NCBI RefSeq assembly: GCF_036226665.1 | Contig: NZ_CP109007.1 | Coordinates: 1,798,001-1,862,000 of the forward strand | Source of the DNA: Streptomyces sp. NBC_00691 | Lineage (GTDB): Bacteria; Actinomycetota; Actinomycetes; Streptomycetales; Streptomycetaceae | DNA length: 64,000 nucleotides | Direction: 5' to 3' | Shown here: positions 51,410-61,404 of the stretch, piece after piece | Layout: each line of letters begins with the position of its first letter | Position numbering within the stretch: the first letter of the stretch is position 1 | Notes under the pieces: generated by a model | Told to the model about the DNA's origin: nothing | Databases searched by the model: none | What the model saw: only the letters and a program-made list of their open reading frames with translations | Made by a program: the position numbers and the translations under genes

Positions 51410-52798
51410 TCAGACGATCAGCAGACCGATGCCGCCGAGGGTGTACGCGATCATCAGCGCGAACAGCGGGAGTTGGCCGGCGACCGCACGGTCGGGCGGG
51501 AAGAGGCGCACGGACCGGTCGTGGGCGGCGACGACACCGAGGACGTGACCGGTGACGATCGCGGCGACCTGGAGGGTCGCGAGGCCCCCGGGGCCCAGGA
51601 ACGGGGCGGGTGCGAGGGCGTTGTCAGTACCCCCTGCCATCATGACTGTGCGTGGCCCTTCGGTGACGAAGAGCGAGAAGTAGTGGGCGACGAGATAGCC
51701 GAGGGCGATGGGCAGGAGCGAGTGGGCGAAGGAGGTGAGCGGATTGGTGAGAGTGCGGTGCATCAGACGGAGGGCGCCCGCGCAGAGTCCGTAGCAGGCG
51801 GCGACGAGGGCGACGGCGGCGAGCAGGCCGAGCGTGGCGGTGGGGACGGGGCCGAGGGGTGAGGTCTGGAGGGTGGTGATCCATCGGGGGTTGTTGGAGA
51901 GGCCGTCGTAGGCGGTGGAGCCGAGGAGGACGCAGACGGTGGCGACGAGACCGGGGGTCTGCGGCGTGGCGTCGAGGCCGTGGAAGGGGGAGCGGAGGAC
52001 GAGCCGGCCGTCGGCACGGCGGCCGAGCGGGGAGAGCCGTGCGAGAAGGGAGGAGTACACCTCGAAGGGGTCGGCATGGGCGAACCACCGGTCGCCGTAG
52101 CGGGCGGCGCCGATGAGCTGAACGCCGGTGTGGACGGCGAGGGCGATCAGGAGGGTGACGGAGGAGGTGTTGTCGGGGGCGACCAGTTCGAGCCAGGTGA
52201 AGAGGAGGAGCCCGAGGGCGGCGGGGCGGATGCCGACGGCGGCGGGCAGCGGGCGGGGGTTCCGCGGTGGGCGCAGGGAGTGGGCGGCGCGCAGGGGGTT
52301 GAGGAGGCGCCAGACGGGGCCGAGGAGGAGGGAGGCGGGGACGAGTCCGACCCAGAGCAGGACGTAGAGGGCGCCGGGCGCGGGGTTGCGGTCGGGGTCG
52401 TCCGGACCGAGGAGGAGGTGGAGGAGGAGGACGAGGGCGGCGACGGCGCCGAGGAGCCGGAGCGCGGTGCGGGTGGCGGGGGCGTCGGCGATCCGCTGGA
52501 GGGCGGCGGGGATCGGGCGGCCCGACAGGTCTCCGCGGAAACGGGAGGAGGACCAGAGCAGGCCGAGGGCGAGGAAGGAGATGAGGAGCGCGGCGAAGGC
52601 GCCCGCGTAGGCGTAGAAGGGCGAGAGGGGGAGGTCGTGCCGGGAGCCCACGCCGTGGGCGAGCGGAAGGCCGAGACCGAGGCCGGGATCGGCGGTGAGG
52701 GCGTGGGCCTGGCCGGTGAGGGAGTGGGCCTGGAGGTGGGCTTCGGCTTGCCCGTGGGCGTGGGCGAGTGGGGCGGCGTGGGTGAGTGGGCCGGTCAT
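51410..52798 (-). CDS. Polytopic membrane protein with a His-rich N-terminus, third gene of the NosD-like operon
   Basis: A 462-residue protein with about ten predicted transmembrane helices. The first 50 residues are rich in histidine (HAHGQAEAHLQAHS and HALTADPG), then YAYAGAFAALLISFLALGLLW begins the membrane part. A cytoplasmic loop has WFAHADPFEVYSSLLARLSP. I cannot assign it to a characterised family. Its start overlaps the stop of a cupredoxin-like lipoprotein gene (ATGA), and a NosD-like protein gene precedes that. Metal binding by the His-rich end and a role in copper handling are inferred from this company only. Confidence 0.72.
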   Translation of the reverse strand: MTGPLTHAAPLAHAHGQAEAHLQAHSLTGQAHALTADPGLGLGLPLAHGVGSRHDLPLSPFYAYAGAFAALLISFLALGLLWSSSRFRGDLSGRPIPAALQRIADAPATRTALRLLGAVAALVLLLHLLLGPDDPDRNPAPGALYVLLWVGLVPASLLLGPVWRLLNPLRAAHSLRPPRNPRPLPAAVGIRPAALGLLLFTWLELVAPDNTSSVTLLIALAVHTGVQLIGAARYGDRWFAHADPFEVYSSLLARLSPLGRRADGRLVLRSPFHGLDATPQTPGLVATVCVLLGSTAYDGLSNNPRWITTLQTSPLGPVPTATLGLLAAVALVAACYGLCAGALRLMHRTLTNPLTSFAHSLLPIALGYLVAHYFSLFVTEGPRTVMMAGGTDNALAPAPFLGPGGLATLQVAAIVTGHVLGVVAAHDRSVRLFPPDRAVAGQLPLFALMIAYTLGGIGLLIV

Positions 52799-53604
52799 CG
52801 GACGACGAGTTGGGTGAGCAGGAGCCCGGACTCGTGGGTCTCGACCTCGAAGAGGCCGGTGCGGTCCGCGGTGAGGGTGAGGGTGGCCGGGGTGTGCGGA
52901 GAGAGGGGGAGTTCGCGGTCGTAGCCGTGCACATGGAGGGTGTCGGCGCGGTCGCTGGTGACACGGAGGGTGAGGAGTTCGCCCTTCTTCAACTCGACGC
53001 GGGAGGGGGGTGGCTGGACGGTCGATCCGGAGACGGTGATGTCGACGGTGCGTCCGGTGGCGGTCGGCCGGGGTTTCGGTGCGGGGCTCGGGGGTGCGGC
53101 GCCGTCCAGTCGGACGGTGACCTGGACGGGGGCGCCGGCGACGGCCCAGGCGGTGTGGTCGTCGGCGTGGAGGCGGACGGTGAGGGTACGGGTGCCGGCC
53201 GGCACGTACCCCCACGGGCCGTAGAGGCGGCCGGCCTCGCGGCCGTCGATCAGGAGGCGGGCGTGGCCGCGGCCCGGGAGGGCCGCGCCGCCGGTGCTGT
53301 CGGGGGTGAAGCGGAACCTCTCCACGGTGAGGTGGACGTTCCAGCCGCCCTCGGTGTCGGGGCGGGTATCGACGCGGACGGTGGGCGCCTGCGCGGCGGG
53401 GAGTTCGCGGAGCCGGTGCCCGCTCTCGTCCCGCGCGGTGAGCAGGGTGCCGGTGCCGCCGGTGGCCTCCTCGTGGCTGGTGCCGGGCTTGTGGTGGGTG
53501 GTGGCCCGGCCGCCGCAGCCGGTGAGGAGCAGGGCGGCGGCCAGGAGGGCGGTCAGGGCCGCGGCGAGCGACGGGCGGGAGGCACCGCCGAGCGGCCGGC
53601 TCAT
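52795..53604 (-). CDS. Lipoprotein with a cupredoxin-like C-terminal domain
   Basis: A 269-residue exported lipoprotein. The signal peptide ends in the lipobox LLTGC (Cys about residue 30), followed by His-containing THHKPGTSHEE. A beta-rich middle domain precedes a proline-rich linker and a cupredoxin-like domain (about residues 185-269) with a LKKGELLTLRVTSDRADTLHVHGYDREL stretch, here split only for length, and EVETHESG near the end: histidines at the spots where blue-copper folds bind copper, though the Cys ligand is absent. It lies between a NosD-like gene and a His-rich membrane protein gene, with ATGA overlaps on both sides. Confidence 0.75.
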   Translation of the reverse strand: MSRPLGGASRPSLAAALTALLAAALLLTGCGGRATTHHKPGTSHEEATGGTGTLLTARDESGHRLRELPAAQAPTVRVDTRPDTEGGWNVHLTVERFRFTPDSTGGAALPGRGHARLLIDGREAGRLYGPWGYVPAGTRTLTVRLHADDHTAWAVAGAPVQVTVRLDGAAPPSPAPKPRPTATGRTVDITVSGSTVQPPPSRVELKKGELLTLRVTSDRADTLHVHGYDRELPLSPHTPATLTLTADRTGLFEVETHESGLLLTQLVVR

Positions 53605-55889
53605 GCCGTGGCCTCGCCGTGCGGACGAGTCTCGGCCGGGGCGCCGCCCGTCCCTGGGGCCGCACTCACCCCCGGACCCGCCTCGGGACCGGCGCCACGC
53701 CCAACGTCCGGACCCGCGCCCGGCTCAGCGCCCGGAGCCGCGTCCGGAGCCGCGCCCGGAACCGCGCCCGGCCCAGCGCTCTGGCTCTTCGCGGTGTCGC
53801 GGTCAGGTCCATGCACCTGGGCATGGTCAGGGCCAGGGTCGGGGGCGTGGTCGGCGGCGGGCTTCGGGGTGGGGTCCGTGGGGGCCGGGCCGCGGGCTCC
53901 CGCCGCCACGACCGCCCACAGCACCCAGACGACGCCCAGGAGCAGGCGGAGCCAGGCGGGGCTGAGCGGGATGCCGGGGACCATCAGGATCGCCTTGTCG
54001 AAGGCGTCGAGGAGGGTGAGGGCGCCGAGGACGACGGTCGTCCACGCGAGGACGGGGCGGGCGGGGCGCAGGGCGAGGCCGAGGAGGGTCCACCAGACGC
54101 CGGTGAGGAGCAGGGCGAGGGCCGGGACGACGGTCGGGGTGAGGGCGAGCGTCGAGCCGGCGACGTCGAGGGCGAGGCCCGCGAGGCCGATGAGGGTCGC
54201 GACGCCCGCGAGGCGATGGTCGCGCAGGCGGCGCCACCAGAGGGCGAAGCCGGCCAGGGCGAGGACGAGGGAGCTGCCGAGGGCGAGTTGGGTCTCGACG
54301 CGCTGGAGGCCGCGGGCGCCGTACCAGTCGCAGCCTGCCGGGAGGCGGCGTGCCTGGACGTTGTAGTCGGCGCAGACGAGGAGTTGGGCGAGTTTGACGG
54401 GTTCGCCGATGAGCCGGTCGCCGCCGCCGGAGACGTCACCGCGGCGCGCCCCGCAGTCGGGGAGGGCGCCGGGGCTGGCGGCGCCGGTGTCGGGCTGCCA
54501 GCAGTTGCCGCCGCCCTGGCCGTCCCACCAGACGTCGGTGCGGTTGGGGCGGGCGGCGCCGTTCTTGTCGACGCCGAGGTGGTTGTCGGCGTAGCGGTTG
54601 TGGTGGGAGGTGTCGGTCTGCTTGCCCCAGGCGGATTCGCCGCGGATGAAGGCGGGGACGGCGTTGAGGTAGAAGGCGGCGCGCTGGTGGCCGTAGACCC
54701 AGTTGTTCTCGTAGAGGTTCCAGTTGCCGCCGGCGGTGATGATGCCGGTGCCGGGGGGCATGGAGATCTGGGGGCAGACGACGCCCTGTTCGTAGCCGCG
54801 CTCGACGGGCGGTCTGGCGCAGGTGCCGTCGGCGACGTACGGGTAGTAGTTCTGGTTGTTGTCGTGGATCAGGTTGCGTTCGAAGCGGGCGTGGTTCTGC
54901 GGCAGTCCGGGGTGGCCGGGGAAGGCGGAGTCCATGGAGGCGCCGCCCATGTTGTGGTCGAACTCGTTGTCGTGGACCCAGACGGAGTCTCCGGCGGTGC
55001 CGGAGTAGCCGACCATGTTGTGGTGGCTGCGGCAGCCGGTGATCTCGATGGAGTAGCGGGGGACGTCGTAGCCGCGGCCGTCGTTGATGTTGGAGGCCGA
55101 GCCGGGGTAGATGCCGGAGTCGCCGTTGCCGTAGGACTCGCAGTTCTTGTAGAGGCCGTGGTCGGAGGCGAAGGTGAGGAAGCCGTACTCGTCGTTCCAG
55201 CGGGTGAGGACGTCGTCGATGACGAAGCCGTCGGCGGCGAGGACGTACAGCGAGTTGAACGTGGTGCGCTGGGCCGTGAAGTTGCGGAAGTAGACGCCGT
55301 CGGTGCCGTCGGCCCGCAGGGCGTTGAGCTTCTGGTATTTGGCGTCGATGACGACATCGAGGCGGGAGGCCCCGGTGCCCTCGATCTGGAGGTTCTTCTT
55401 GCCGAGGACGGCCACGAGGTTCTGGTTGTGCGGGCACTGGCGCTGCTGCTCGTAGCTGAGGATCTGGTAGCCGAGGGAGGACTTGGGCGCGTCGAGGGTG
55501 GCGCAGGCTCCGGTGGGCGCGGGGAGCGAGGGCTCCTCCTCGTACAGGCCGGGGAGGATCGCGATGGTGAGGCCGGGCCGGTCGACGGCGTCGACGGCCT
55601 GCTGGAGGTGGCGGTAGCCCTCGCGGGCGCAGCGCTCGTAGAGGCTGAGGTTGCGGGCCTTGAGGGTGGCGGGGAAGCCGGAGATCCGGCGCTCGAAGGC
55701 GGTCCGGTCGGTCTTGCAGACGAGGAGGTCGGGTTCTCCGGTGCGGAGCTTCGGCACGGTGCCGGAGCCGTCGGGGAGGGTGACGGGCCGCTCCTCGTGG
55801 GCCTGGGCCCCGGGGGCGGTGAGCAGGGCCGCGGCGAGGGCCGCGAGCACGACCGAGAGCGCGAGGACGAACCTTCGGGTCCAGGACAT
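53601..55889 (-). CDS. NosD-like right-handed beta-helix protein with a C-terminal membrane domain
   Basis: A 762-residue protein. It has a Sec signal peptide (residues 1-33, MSWTRRFVLALSVVLAALAA opening, ending AQA), a right-handed parallel beta-helix (about residues 80-450, with GFVIDDVLTRWN, YKNCESYGNGDSGIY and HNMVGYSGTAGDSVWVHDN turns) as in NosD and pectate-lyase-like proteins, then five predicted membrane helices (about 535-680) and an 80-residue Ala/Pro/Gly tail. NosD delivers copper to nitrous oxide reductase, but no nosZ is here. The ATG at 55889 is preceded on the minus strand by a TACTCT -10-like element. It is the first gene of a three-gene unit. Confidence 0.8.
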   Translation of the reverse strand: MSWTRRFVLALSVVLAALAAALLTAPGAQAHEERPVTLPDGSGTVPKLRTGEPDLLVCKTDRTAFERRISGFPATLKARNLSLYERCAREGYRHLQQAVDAVDRPGLTIAILPGLYEEEPSLPAPTGACATLDAPKSSLGYQILSYEQQRQCPHNQNLVAVLGKKNLQIEGTGASRLDVVIDAKYQKLNALRADGTDGVYFRNFTAQRTTFNSLYVLAADGFVIDDVLTRWNDEYGFLTFASDHGLYKNCESYGNGDSGIYPGSASNINDGRGYDVPRYSIEITGCRSHHNMVGYSGTAGDSVWVHDNEFDHNMGGASMDSAFPGHPGLPQNHARFERNLIHDNNQNYYPYVADGTCARPPVERGYEQGVVCPQISMPPGTGIITAGGNWNLYENNWVYGHQRAAFYLNAVPAFIRGESAWGKQTDTSHHNRYADNHLGVDKNGAARPNRTDVWWDGQGGGNCWQPDTGAASPGALPDCGARRGDVSGGGDRLIGEPVKLAQLLVCADYNVQARRLPAGCDWYGARGLQRVETQLALGSSLVLALAGFALWWRRLRDHRLAGVATLIGLAGLALDVAGSTLALTPTVVPALALLLTGVWWTLLGLALRPARPVLAWTTVVLGALTLLDAFDKAILMVPGIPLSPAWLRLLLGVVWVLWAVVAAGARGPAPTDPTPKPAADHAPDPGPDHAQVHGPDRDTAKSQSAGPGAVPGAAPDAAPGAEPGAGPDVGRGAGPEAGPGVSAAPGTGGAPAETRPHGEATA

Positions 55890-56007
55890 GCGCGTGAGAG
55901 TAGAGCATTGTTCATCTTTTTTGACCCCCTCGCGCGGCAACCGTTTTCCGGGGGCTCCGCGGCCGGAGGCCGGCGTGCCGTTCCGGCCACCGGCCCCCGT
56001 CGACCCG

Positions 56008-56036
56008 TTGACGTGAGCCGCGCGGAATCCTACGGT
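56008..56036 (+). promoter_or_regulatory. Promoter of homogentisate dioxygenase
   Basis: TTGACG (56008-56013) and TACGGT (56031-56036) are 17 bases apart, a near-consensus HrdB promoter. Confidence 0.65.
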
Positions 56037-56051
56037 CATGCATAGGATTCC
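56024..56051. promoter_or_regulatory. Operator overlapping the hmgA promoter
   Basis: GGAATCCTA (56024-56032) and TAGGATTCC (56043-56051) are perfect nine-base arms with a 10-base spacer, covering the -10 and start point. The GntR-family protein encoded after hmgA is the natural candidate to bind here. A 13-base TTCCCTTGTGGGC unit is duplicated in tandem just downstream (56048-56073). Confidence 0.72.
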
Positions 56052-56091
56052 CTTGTGGGCTTCCCTTGTGGGCTCAGGACAGGAGCGGGCG

Positions 56092-57423
56092 ATGACCACG
56101 GAGCAGGCCGAGAGGCGCGAGCAGGCCAGGAAGACGGCCGAGGCGCTCGGTTACAGCACCGGTTTCGGCAACGAGCACAGCTCGGAGGCGATCCCCGGGG
56201 CACTGCCGCACGGCCGTAACTCACCGCAGCGGGCGCCGCTCGGCCTCTACGCCGAGCAGCTCAGCGGCAGTGCGTTCACCGAGCCGCGGGCGCACAACCG
56301 CCGTTCCTGGCTCTACCGGATCCACCCCTCGGCGGCGCACCCGCCGTTCACCCGGATCGACAACGGCGACATCCGCTCCGCGCCCTTCGACGAGACCGTG
56401 CCCGACCCCAACCGGCTGCGCTGGAACCCGCTGCCCGACCCGGCCCCCGGCACCGACTGGCTGGCCGGCCTGTGGACCCTCGGCGGCAACGGCGACGCGA
56501 CCCAGCGGTCCGGCATGGCCGTCCACCTCTACCACGCGAACACCTCCATGGAGCGGGTCTTCGGAAACGCCGACGGCGAGCTGCTGATCGTCCCGGAGCG
56601 CGGCGGCCTCCTCCTCCGCACCGAGCTGGGCCTGCTCGCCGTCCACCCGGGCGAGACGGCGCTGATCCCGCGCGGGGTCCGCTTCCGCGTGGACCTCCTG
56701 GACGAGACCGCCCGCGGCTACGTCTGCGAGAACTACGGGGCTCCGTTCCAGCTCCCCGACCTCGGCCCGATCGGCGCCAACGGCCTCGCCAACGCCCGTG
56801 ACTTCCGGGCCCCGGTCGCCGCCTACGAGGACGTCGAGGGCCCGGTCGAGGTGGTCAACAAGTACTGCGGAAACCTCTGGTCGGCGACGTACGGCCACTC
56901 GCCGCTCGATGTCGTCGCCTGGCACGGCAACCACACCCCGTACGTCTACGACCTGCACCGCTTCAATGTCATCGGGACCATCTCGTACGACCACCCCGAC
57001 CCGTCGATCTTCACGGTCCTCACCTCGCCCTCCGACACCCCGGGGCTCGCGAGCGTGGACTTCGTGGTCTTCGCCCCGCGCTGGCTGGTCGGCGAGGACA
57101 CCTTCCGGCCGCCGTACTTCCACCGCAACGTGATGAGCGAGTACATGGGCCTCGTCGAGGGCGCGTACGACGCGAAGGCGGAGGGCTTCGTGCCGGGTGG
57201 CGGCTCCCTGCACAACATGATGTCCGCGCACGGCCCCGACCGGGAGACCTTCGACCGGGCGAGCGCCGCCGAGCTGAAGCCGCAGAAGATCGACGACGGT
57301 CTCGCCTTCATGTTCGAGACCCGCTGGCCGGTGACCGCGACCCCGCAGGCCGCGGGCGCCGACCACCTGCAGAAGGGGTACGACGACGTATGGCAGGGTC
57401 TTGAGCGCCACTTTCGGCCGTAG
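56092..57423 (+). CDS. hmgA: Homogentisate 1,2-dioxygenase
   Basis: A 443-residue iron enzyme of normal length. [19 protein letters not shown] at the N-terminus, the cupin-like core with VPERGGL, and the iron-ligand region [15 protein letters not shown] (His and Glu) plus the later [15 protein letters not shown] (His) block define the family. It opens the ring of homogentisate to maleylacetoacetate in tyrosine and phenylalanine breakdown. The ATG at 56092 has AGGAG in front. A GntR regulator follows 40 bases later; the isomerase and hydrolase of the pathway are not in the window. Confidence 0.95.
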   Translation: MTTEQAERREQARKTAEALGYSTGFGNEHSSEAIPGALPHGRNSPQRAPLGLYAEQLSGSAFTEPRAHNRRSWLYRIHPSAAHPPFTRIDNGDIRSAPFDETVPDPNRLRWNPLPDPAPGTDWLAGLWTLGGNGDATQRSGMAVHLYHANTSMERVFGNADGELLIVPERGGLLLRTELGLLAVHPGETALIPRGVRFRVDLLDETARGYVCENYGAPFQLPDLGPIGANGLANARDFRAPVAAYEDVEGPVEVVNKYCGNLWSATYGHSPLDVVAWHGNHTPYVYDLHRFNVIGTISYDHPDPSIFTVLTSPSDTPGLASVDFVVFAPRWLVGEDTFRPPYFHRNVMSEYMGLVEGAYDAKAEGFVPGGGSLHNMMSAHGPDRETFDRASAAELKPQKIDDGLAFMFETRWPVTATPQAAGADHLQKGYDDVWQGLERHFRP

Positions 57424-57463
57424 TGTCTCGGCCGTAAGCCCGTAGCCTTCGTACGGAGAACCC

Positions 57464-58213
57464 GTGACCGCCTTCGCACCCGACTCGCTGGTCCTGAACC
57501 GCAAGCTGCCGCTCTGGTATCAGGTCTCGCAGTCGCTGCGCGCCTCGATACTGGGCCGCACGCCCGACGCCTCGCTGCGGCTGCCCACCGAGGAGCAGCT
57601 CGCGGCGCACTACGGCGTCAGCGTGCTCACGATGCGCCAGGCCCTCAAGGAACTCGAGGAGGAGGGCCTGATCAGCCGGCACCGGCGGCGCGGGACCTTC
57701 ATCGAACCGGGCGCCCGGCGCTCCACCCCGCGCCGGCTGCTGGGCTCGATCGACGCGATCGTGGCCCAGCAGTCGGGCGAGCGGACGACGGTCCTCGGGC
57801 ACGGCCCCGGGGCGGTGCCGGGTGAGCTCGCCGAGCACTTCCCCGATCTGACGGAGATCGTGGCGTACCGGCGGCTGCGCCGCGACGGGGAGAGCGGCGA
57901 GCCGACCAACTGGGCCGAGAACGCGGTGCGTCCCGAGCTCGCCGCCGCGATCGACCCGGCCGATCTGGAGCGCTGGCCGATGACGAAGGTGCTGCGGGAC
58001 GTCGTGGGGGTGCGCATCAGCCGCATCACGGACACGGTCGAGGCCCGTCTCGCCGATCCGGAGACGGCGGCGCTCCTGGAGGTCCCGCTCCTCTCGCCGA
58101 TCCTCCACTACACCGGCGTGACGTACGACGCGGAGGGGAGGGTCGTCGACGTGGCGCGCATCCGGTACCGGGGCGACCGTTTCTCCTTCACGGTCACGGT
58201 CGAGGCCCAGTAG
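57464..58213 (+). CDS. HutC-type GntR-family regulator, probably of hmgA
   Basis: A 249-residue protein: winged helix at residues about 12-80 (LPLWYQVSQSLRASILGRTP, then TEEQLAAHYGVSVLTMRQAL and RHRRRGTFIEPG) and a UTRA effector domain (about 95-245) of the chorismate-lyase-like fold. HutC-type regulators sense pathway intermediates such as urocanate; here the ligand may be homogentisate. It starts with GTG, 40 bases after hmgA, so it is cotranscribed and could bind the dyad at 56024-56051 to autoregulate the pair. Confidence 0.85.
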   Translation: MTAFAPDSLVLNRKLPLWYQVSQSLRASILGRTPDASLRLPTEEQLAAHYGVSVLTMRQALKELEEEGLISRHRRRGTFIEPGARRSTPRRLLGSIDAIVAQQSGERTTVLGHGPGAVPGELAEHFPDLTEIVAYRRLRRDGESGEPTNWAENAVRPELAAAIDPADLERWPMTKVLRDVVGVRISRITDTVEARLADPETAALLEVPLLSPILHYTGVTYDAEGRVVDVARIRYRGDRFSFTVTVEAQ

Positions 58214-58283
58214 GCCTGGTGGCGTGAGGCCGGTCCTTCCGGACGGTGGAGACCCACGGACGGCGGTCGTTAGCATGCGGGGC

Positions 58284-59678
58284 GTGACGGAAGCCCCCGG
58301 AGCGAACAACGCCGATCTGCCGCCCCTCGCCGACGCGCCGCCCGCCGCCGGCCTCCCCCGTGCCGGCGCGCCCGTCGACGCCCCTCGCACCGACGCCCCG
58401 CGCACCGACGCGCCGCGGGCCGTCGCGACCGCCGGACTCCCGCTCCTCGACGACCTCATGCCGTGGTCCGTGGCGCCGCTGCGCTTCGGCCGCTCGTGGA
58501 TCGTGGCGCCGGACGCGCGGACGCTGCGGTCCCGCTGGGACCGCCTGGCGGCCGCCGAGGGCGACGCCGAGCGGGAGGCCCTGTTCCGCCCCAGCCGGGC
58601 ACGGACCCCGTCGAGCGCGGTCGCCGCGCTGCCGGGCCAGCGGACCGGGACCGCGCGCTGGGCCCGTGAGCCGGGACCGTGCCCGGAGCCGGTACGGGTC
58701 GCGCGGGGACCGTTCGACGAGCAGCTGCTGCTGCCCGACCACCGGCTGATCGACACCGCACGGCCCGAGCTGTGGCGGGTCGTCGGCGCGCCGCAGCTCT
58801 TCGCCGTCGAACAGGGCTATGTGCCCGGTGCGGCCGGCCCCGCGCTGCTGGTCACGGCCGCGCTGCCCGAGGGCCGCTCCTCCGCGGGCAGGCCGGGCCG
58901 GATCCGTCCGCTGTTCCGGCGCCCCGGCGGCCTGGAGCCGAACCTCGCCCCCGGCCTCCTCGGCTTCCTCGGCGCGCGGTACGGGCACGAGGTCGACGCC
59001 CTGGAGTGGCTCGCGTGGACGGTGGCGGCGGCCCTCCCCTCCCCCGCGGGATGCCGGGTGCCGCTCCCCGAGGACCCGGAGGTCTGGGCGGCCGGGGTGG
59101 CACTCGGCCGGGACCTCGTCGACGTCCAGGTCCGGGGCGCGCTGACCGGGACGAAGCCGCGACTGCCGGGCGGGCGCCGTCCGTACGTGCGGGCCGCGGT
59201 GCCGCCGCACCCCGGGACGCTGACGTACGACGCGGCCGACGAGACGCTCCGTCTCGACGAGGGCCGTATCTCGCCCGTACCGGTGGAGGCCTGGGAGTTC
59301 AGCGTCGGCGGGGCGCGGGTCCTGGAGGAGTGGTTCGCGCACCGGGCCGCCCCCGCGGAGCCCGGGTCGCTGGATGCGATCGGACCGGCGGCCTGGCCGC
59401 AGGAGTGGACCTCGGAGCTGCTCGACCTGGTCACCGTGCTCGCGCTGCTCGGCGCACGGGAACCGGAGCGGGCGGCCCTCACCCCGCAGGCCCTCACCTC
59501 ACAGGCCCTCGCCTCGGACGCCCTCGCCTCGGACGCCCTCCCATCGGAGGCGTCTTCCGCGGGCCTGGAGGAGCTGCGGGCGGCGGGCGTCCTGCCTCCG
59601 CCGGCCGGGTCCCGCCGCCCCGCCTCCGTGCTCGACCATCAGGAGGAGGGCCCGGAGGGCCAGTTCATGCTGCCGTGA
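58284..59678 (+). CDS. Orphan type ISP restriction-modification specificity domain protein
   Basis: A 464-residue protein that resembles only the C-terminal target-recognition part of type ISP restriction-modification enzymes (PVEAWEFSVGGARVLEEWFAHR and the following LLDLVTVLALL block). There is no helicase, nuclease or methyltransferase motif, so by itself it cannot cut or methylate. Similar stand-alone genes occur in Streptomyces; the role is unknown. DAPRTDAPRTDAPRA near the N-terminus and ALTSQALASDALASDAL near residue 415 are repeat-rich and probably disordered. GTG 58284 is seven bases after a TAGCAT -10, suggesting a leaderless start; ATG 58275 is the alternative. Confidence 0.72.
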   Translation: MTEAPGANNADLPPLADAPPAAGLPRAGAPVDAPRTDAPRTDAPRAVATAGLPLLDDLMPWSVAPLRFGRSWIVAPDARTLRSRWDRLAAAEGDAEREALFRPSRARTPSSAVAALPGQRTGTARWAREPGPCPEPVRVARGPFDEQLLLPDHRLIDTARPELWRVVGAPQLFAVEQGYVPGAAGPALLVTAALPEGRSSAGRPGRIRPLFRRPGGLEPNLAPGLLGFLGARYGHEVDALEWLAWTVAAALPSPAGCRVPLPEDPEVWAAGVALGRDLVDVQVRGALTGTKPRLPGGRRPYVRAAVPPHPGTLTYDAADETLRLDEGRISPVPVEAWEFSVGGARVLEEWFAHRAAPAEPGSLDAIGPAAWPQEWTSELLDLVTVLALLGAREPERAALTPQALTSQALASDALASDALPSEASSAGLEELRAAGVLPPPAGSRRPASVLDHQEEGPEGQFMLP

Positions 59679-60402
59679 CGGGACCCTCGGGCGGTGCGAA
59701 CGAGTCGAGGAGGCGCCTGATGGTCAGGGCGAAGATCTCGTCCGGGTCGACGGGGGCGGCAGGGGCCTCGGCGAGCAGTCCGGCGAGGTGCGGGTACCGC
59801 CCGCTCGCGACCTGCCCCATGAGGTAGGCGCCGCGCACCGCCTGTTCCTGTTCCTCGGACCAGGGAAGTCCGCGGGCCCGTTCGGCGATGGCCTGTTCGT
59901 TGGCGACGGTCGCCATCACGGTGCCGTTGACCATGGCGATCAGCTGCATCTTCAGCCCCGGGGGGACGTCGAGCGGGACGAGGCAGCCGAGGCACCACTC
60001 CAGGAAGCGCAGGGCGTTGGGGCTGAATCCGTAGGCGGTGGTCATCACCCGGGCCAGCCAGGGGTGCCGGTACATGATCGCGCGGCTCTGGTGGGCGATC
60101 CCGGTCATGTCGGCGCGCCAGTCGCCGCTGGGTTCGTCGGGGAGCGCGTACTCGCCGCTGACCGCGTCGACCATCAGCTCGTACAGGTCCTCCTTGCGGG
60201 GGACGTAGTTGTAGAGCGACATGGTGCCGCAGCCGATCTCGGCGGCGATCCGCCTCATGGAGACCGCGTCGATGCCGTCCGTGTCGGCGACGCGCACGGC
60301 GGCGTCCACGATGTCCCGCCGGCTGTACGCCGGTTTCGGGCCTCGGCCCGCGCGTTCGGGCCGCGCCCAGATCACTTCCGGTTCGGCCGCTCGGCCCGCC
60401 AT
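59665..60402 (-). CDS. TetR-family regulator of the ABC exporter
   Basis: A 245-residue TetR protein. The helix-turn-helix is at residues about 28-75 (SRRDIVDAAVRVADTDGIDA, then AAEIGCGTMSLYNYVPRKEDLY) after a 25-residue lead, and the C-terminal domain is the large helical type found beside drug exporters. Its last 14 bases overlap the end of the ISP-like gene. It is divergent from a two-gene ABC exporter whose promoter and first codons carry two TACGTAC-N3-GTAC dyads, so it should repress the exporter and itself until a drug-like ligand binds. Confidence 0.86.
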   Translation of the reverse strand: MAGRAAEPEVIWARPERAGRGPKPAYSRRDIVDAAVRVADTDGIDAVSMRRIAAEIGCGTMSLYNYVPRKEDLYELMVDAVSGEYALPDEPSGDWRADMTGIAHQSRAIMYRHPWLARVMTTAYGFSPNALRFLEWCLGCLVPLDVPPGLKMQLIAMVNGTVMATVANEQAIAERARGLPWSEEQEQAVRGAYLMGQVASGRYPHLAGLLAEAPAAPVDPDEIFALTIRRLLDSFAPPEGPVTAA

Positions 60403-60430
60403 GGATCATCACCTCGCCCCCCATCGTAGT

Positions 60431-60447
60431 TACGTACACCGTACGTA
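60431..60447. promoter_or_regulatory. Exporter operator 1
   Basis: TACGTAC-ACC-GTACGTA is a perfect seven-base dyad, 29 bases after the tetR start on its promoter side and 19 bases before the ATPase ATG. Confidence 0.78.
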
Positions 60448-60465
60448 GTGCGGTATGGTCACGCC

Positions 60466-61400
<935 letters not shown>

Positions 61401-61404
<4 letters not shown>

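Noticed and set aside
51410..55889. Nitrous oxide reduction (nos) operon
   Set aside because: Only a NosD-like beta-helix is present; NosZ and the ABC components are missing.
53619..56045. 808-residue plus-strand frame opposite the NosD-like gene
   Set aside because: Val/Gly/Ala/Glu-rich antisense frame; the minus-strand gene has a signal peptide, beta-helix turns and coupled downstream genes.
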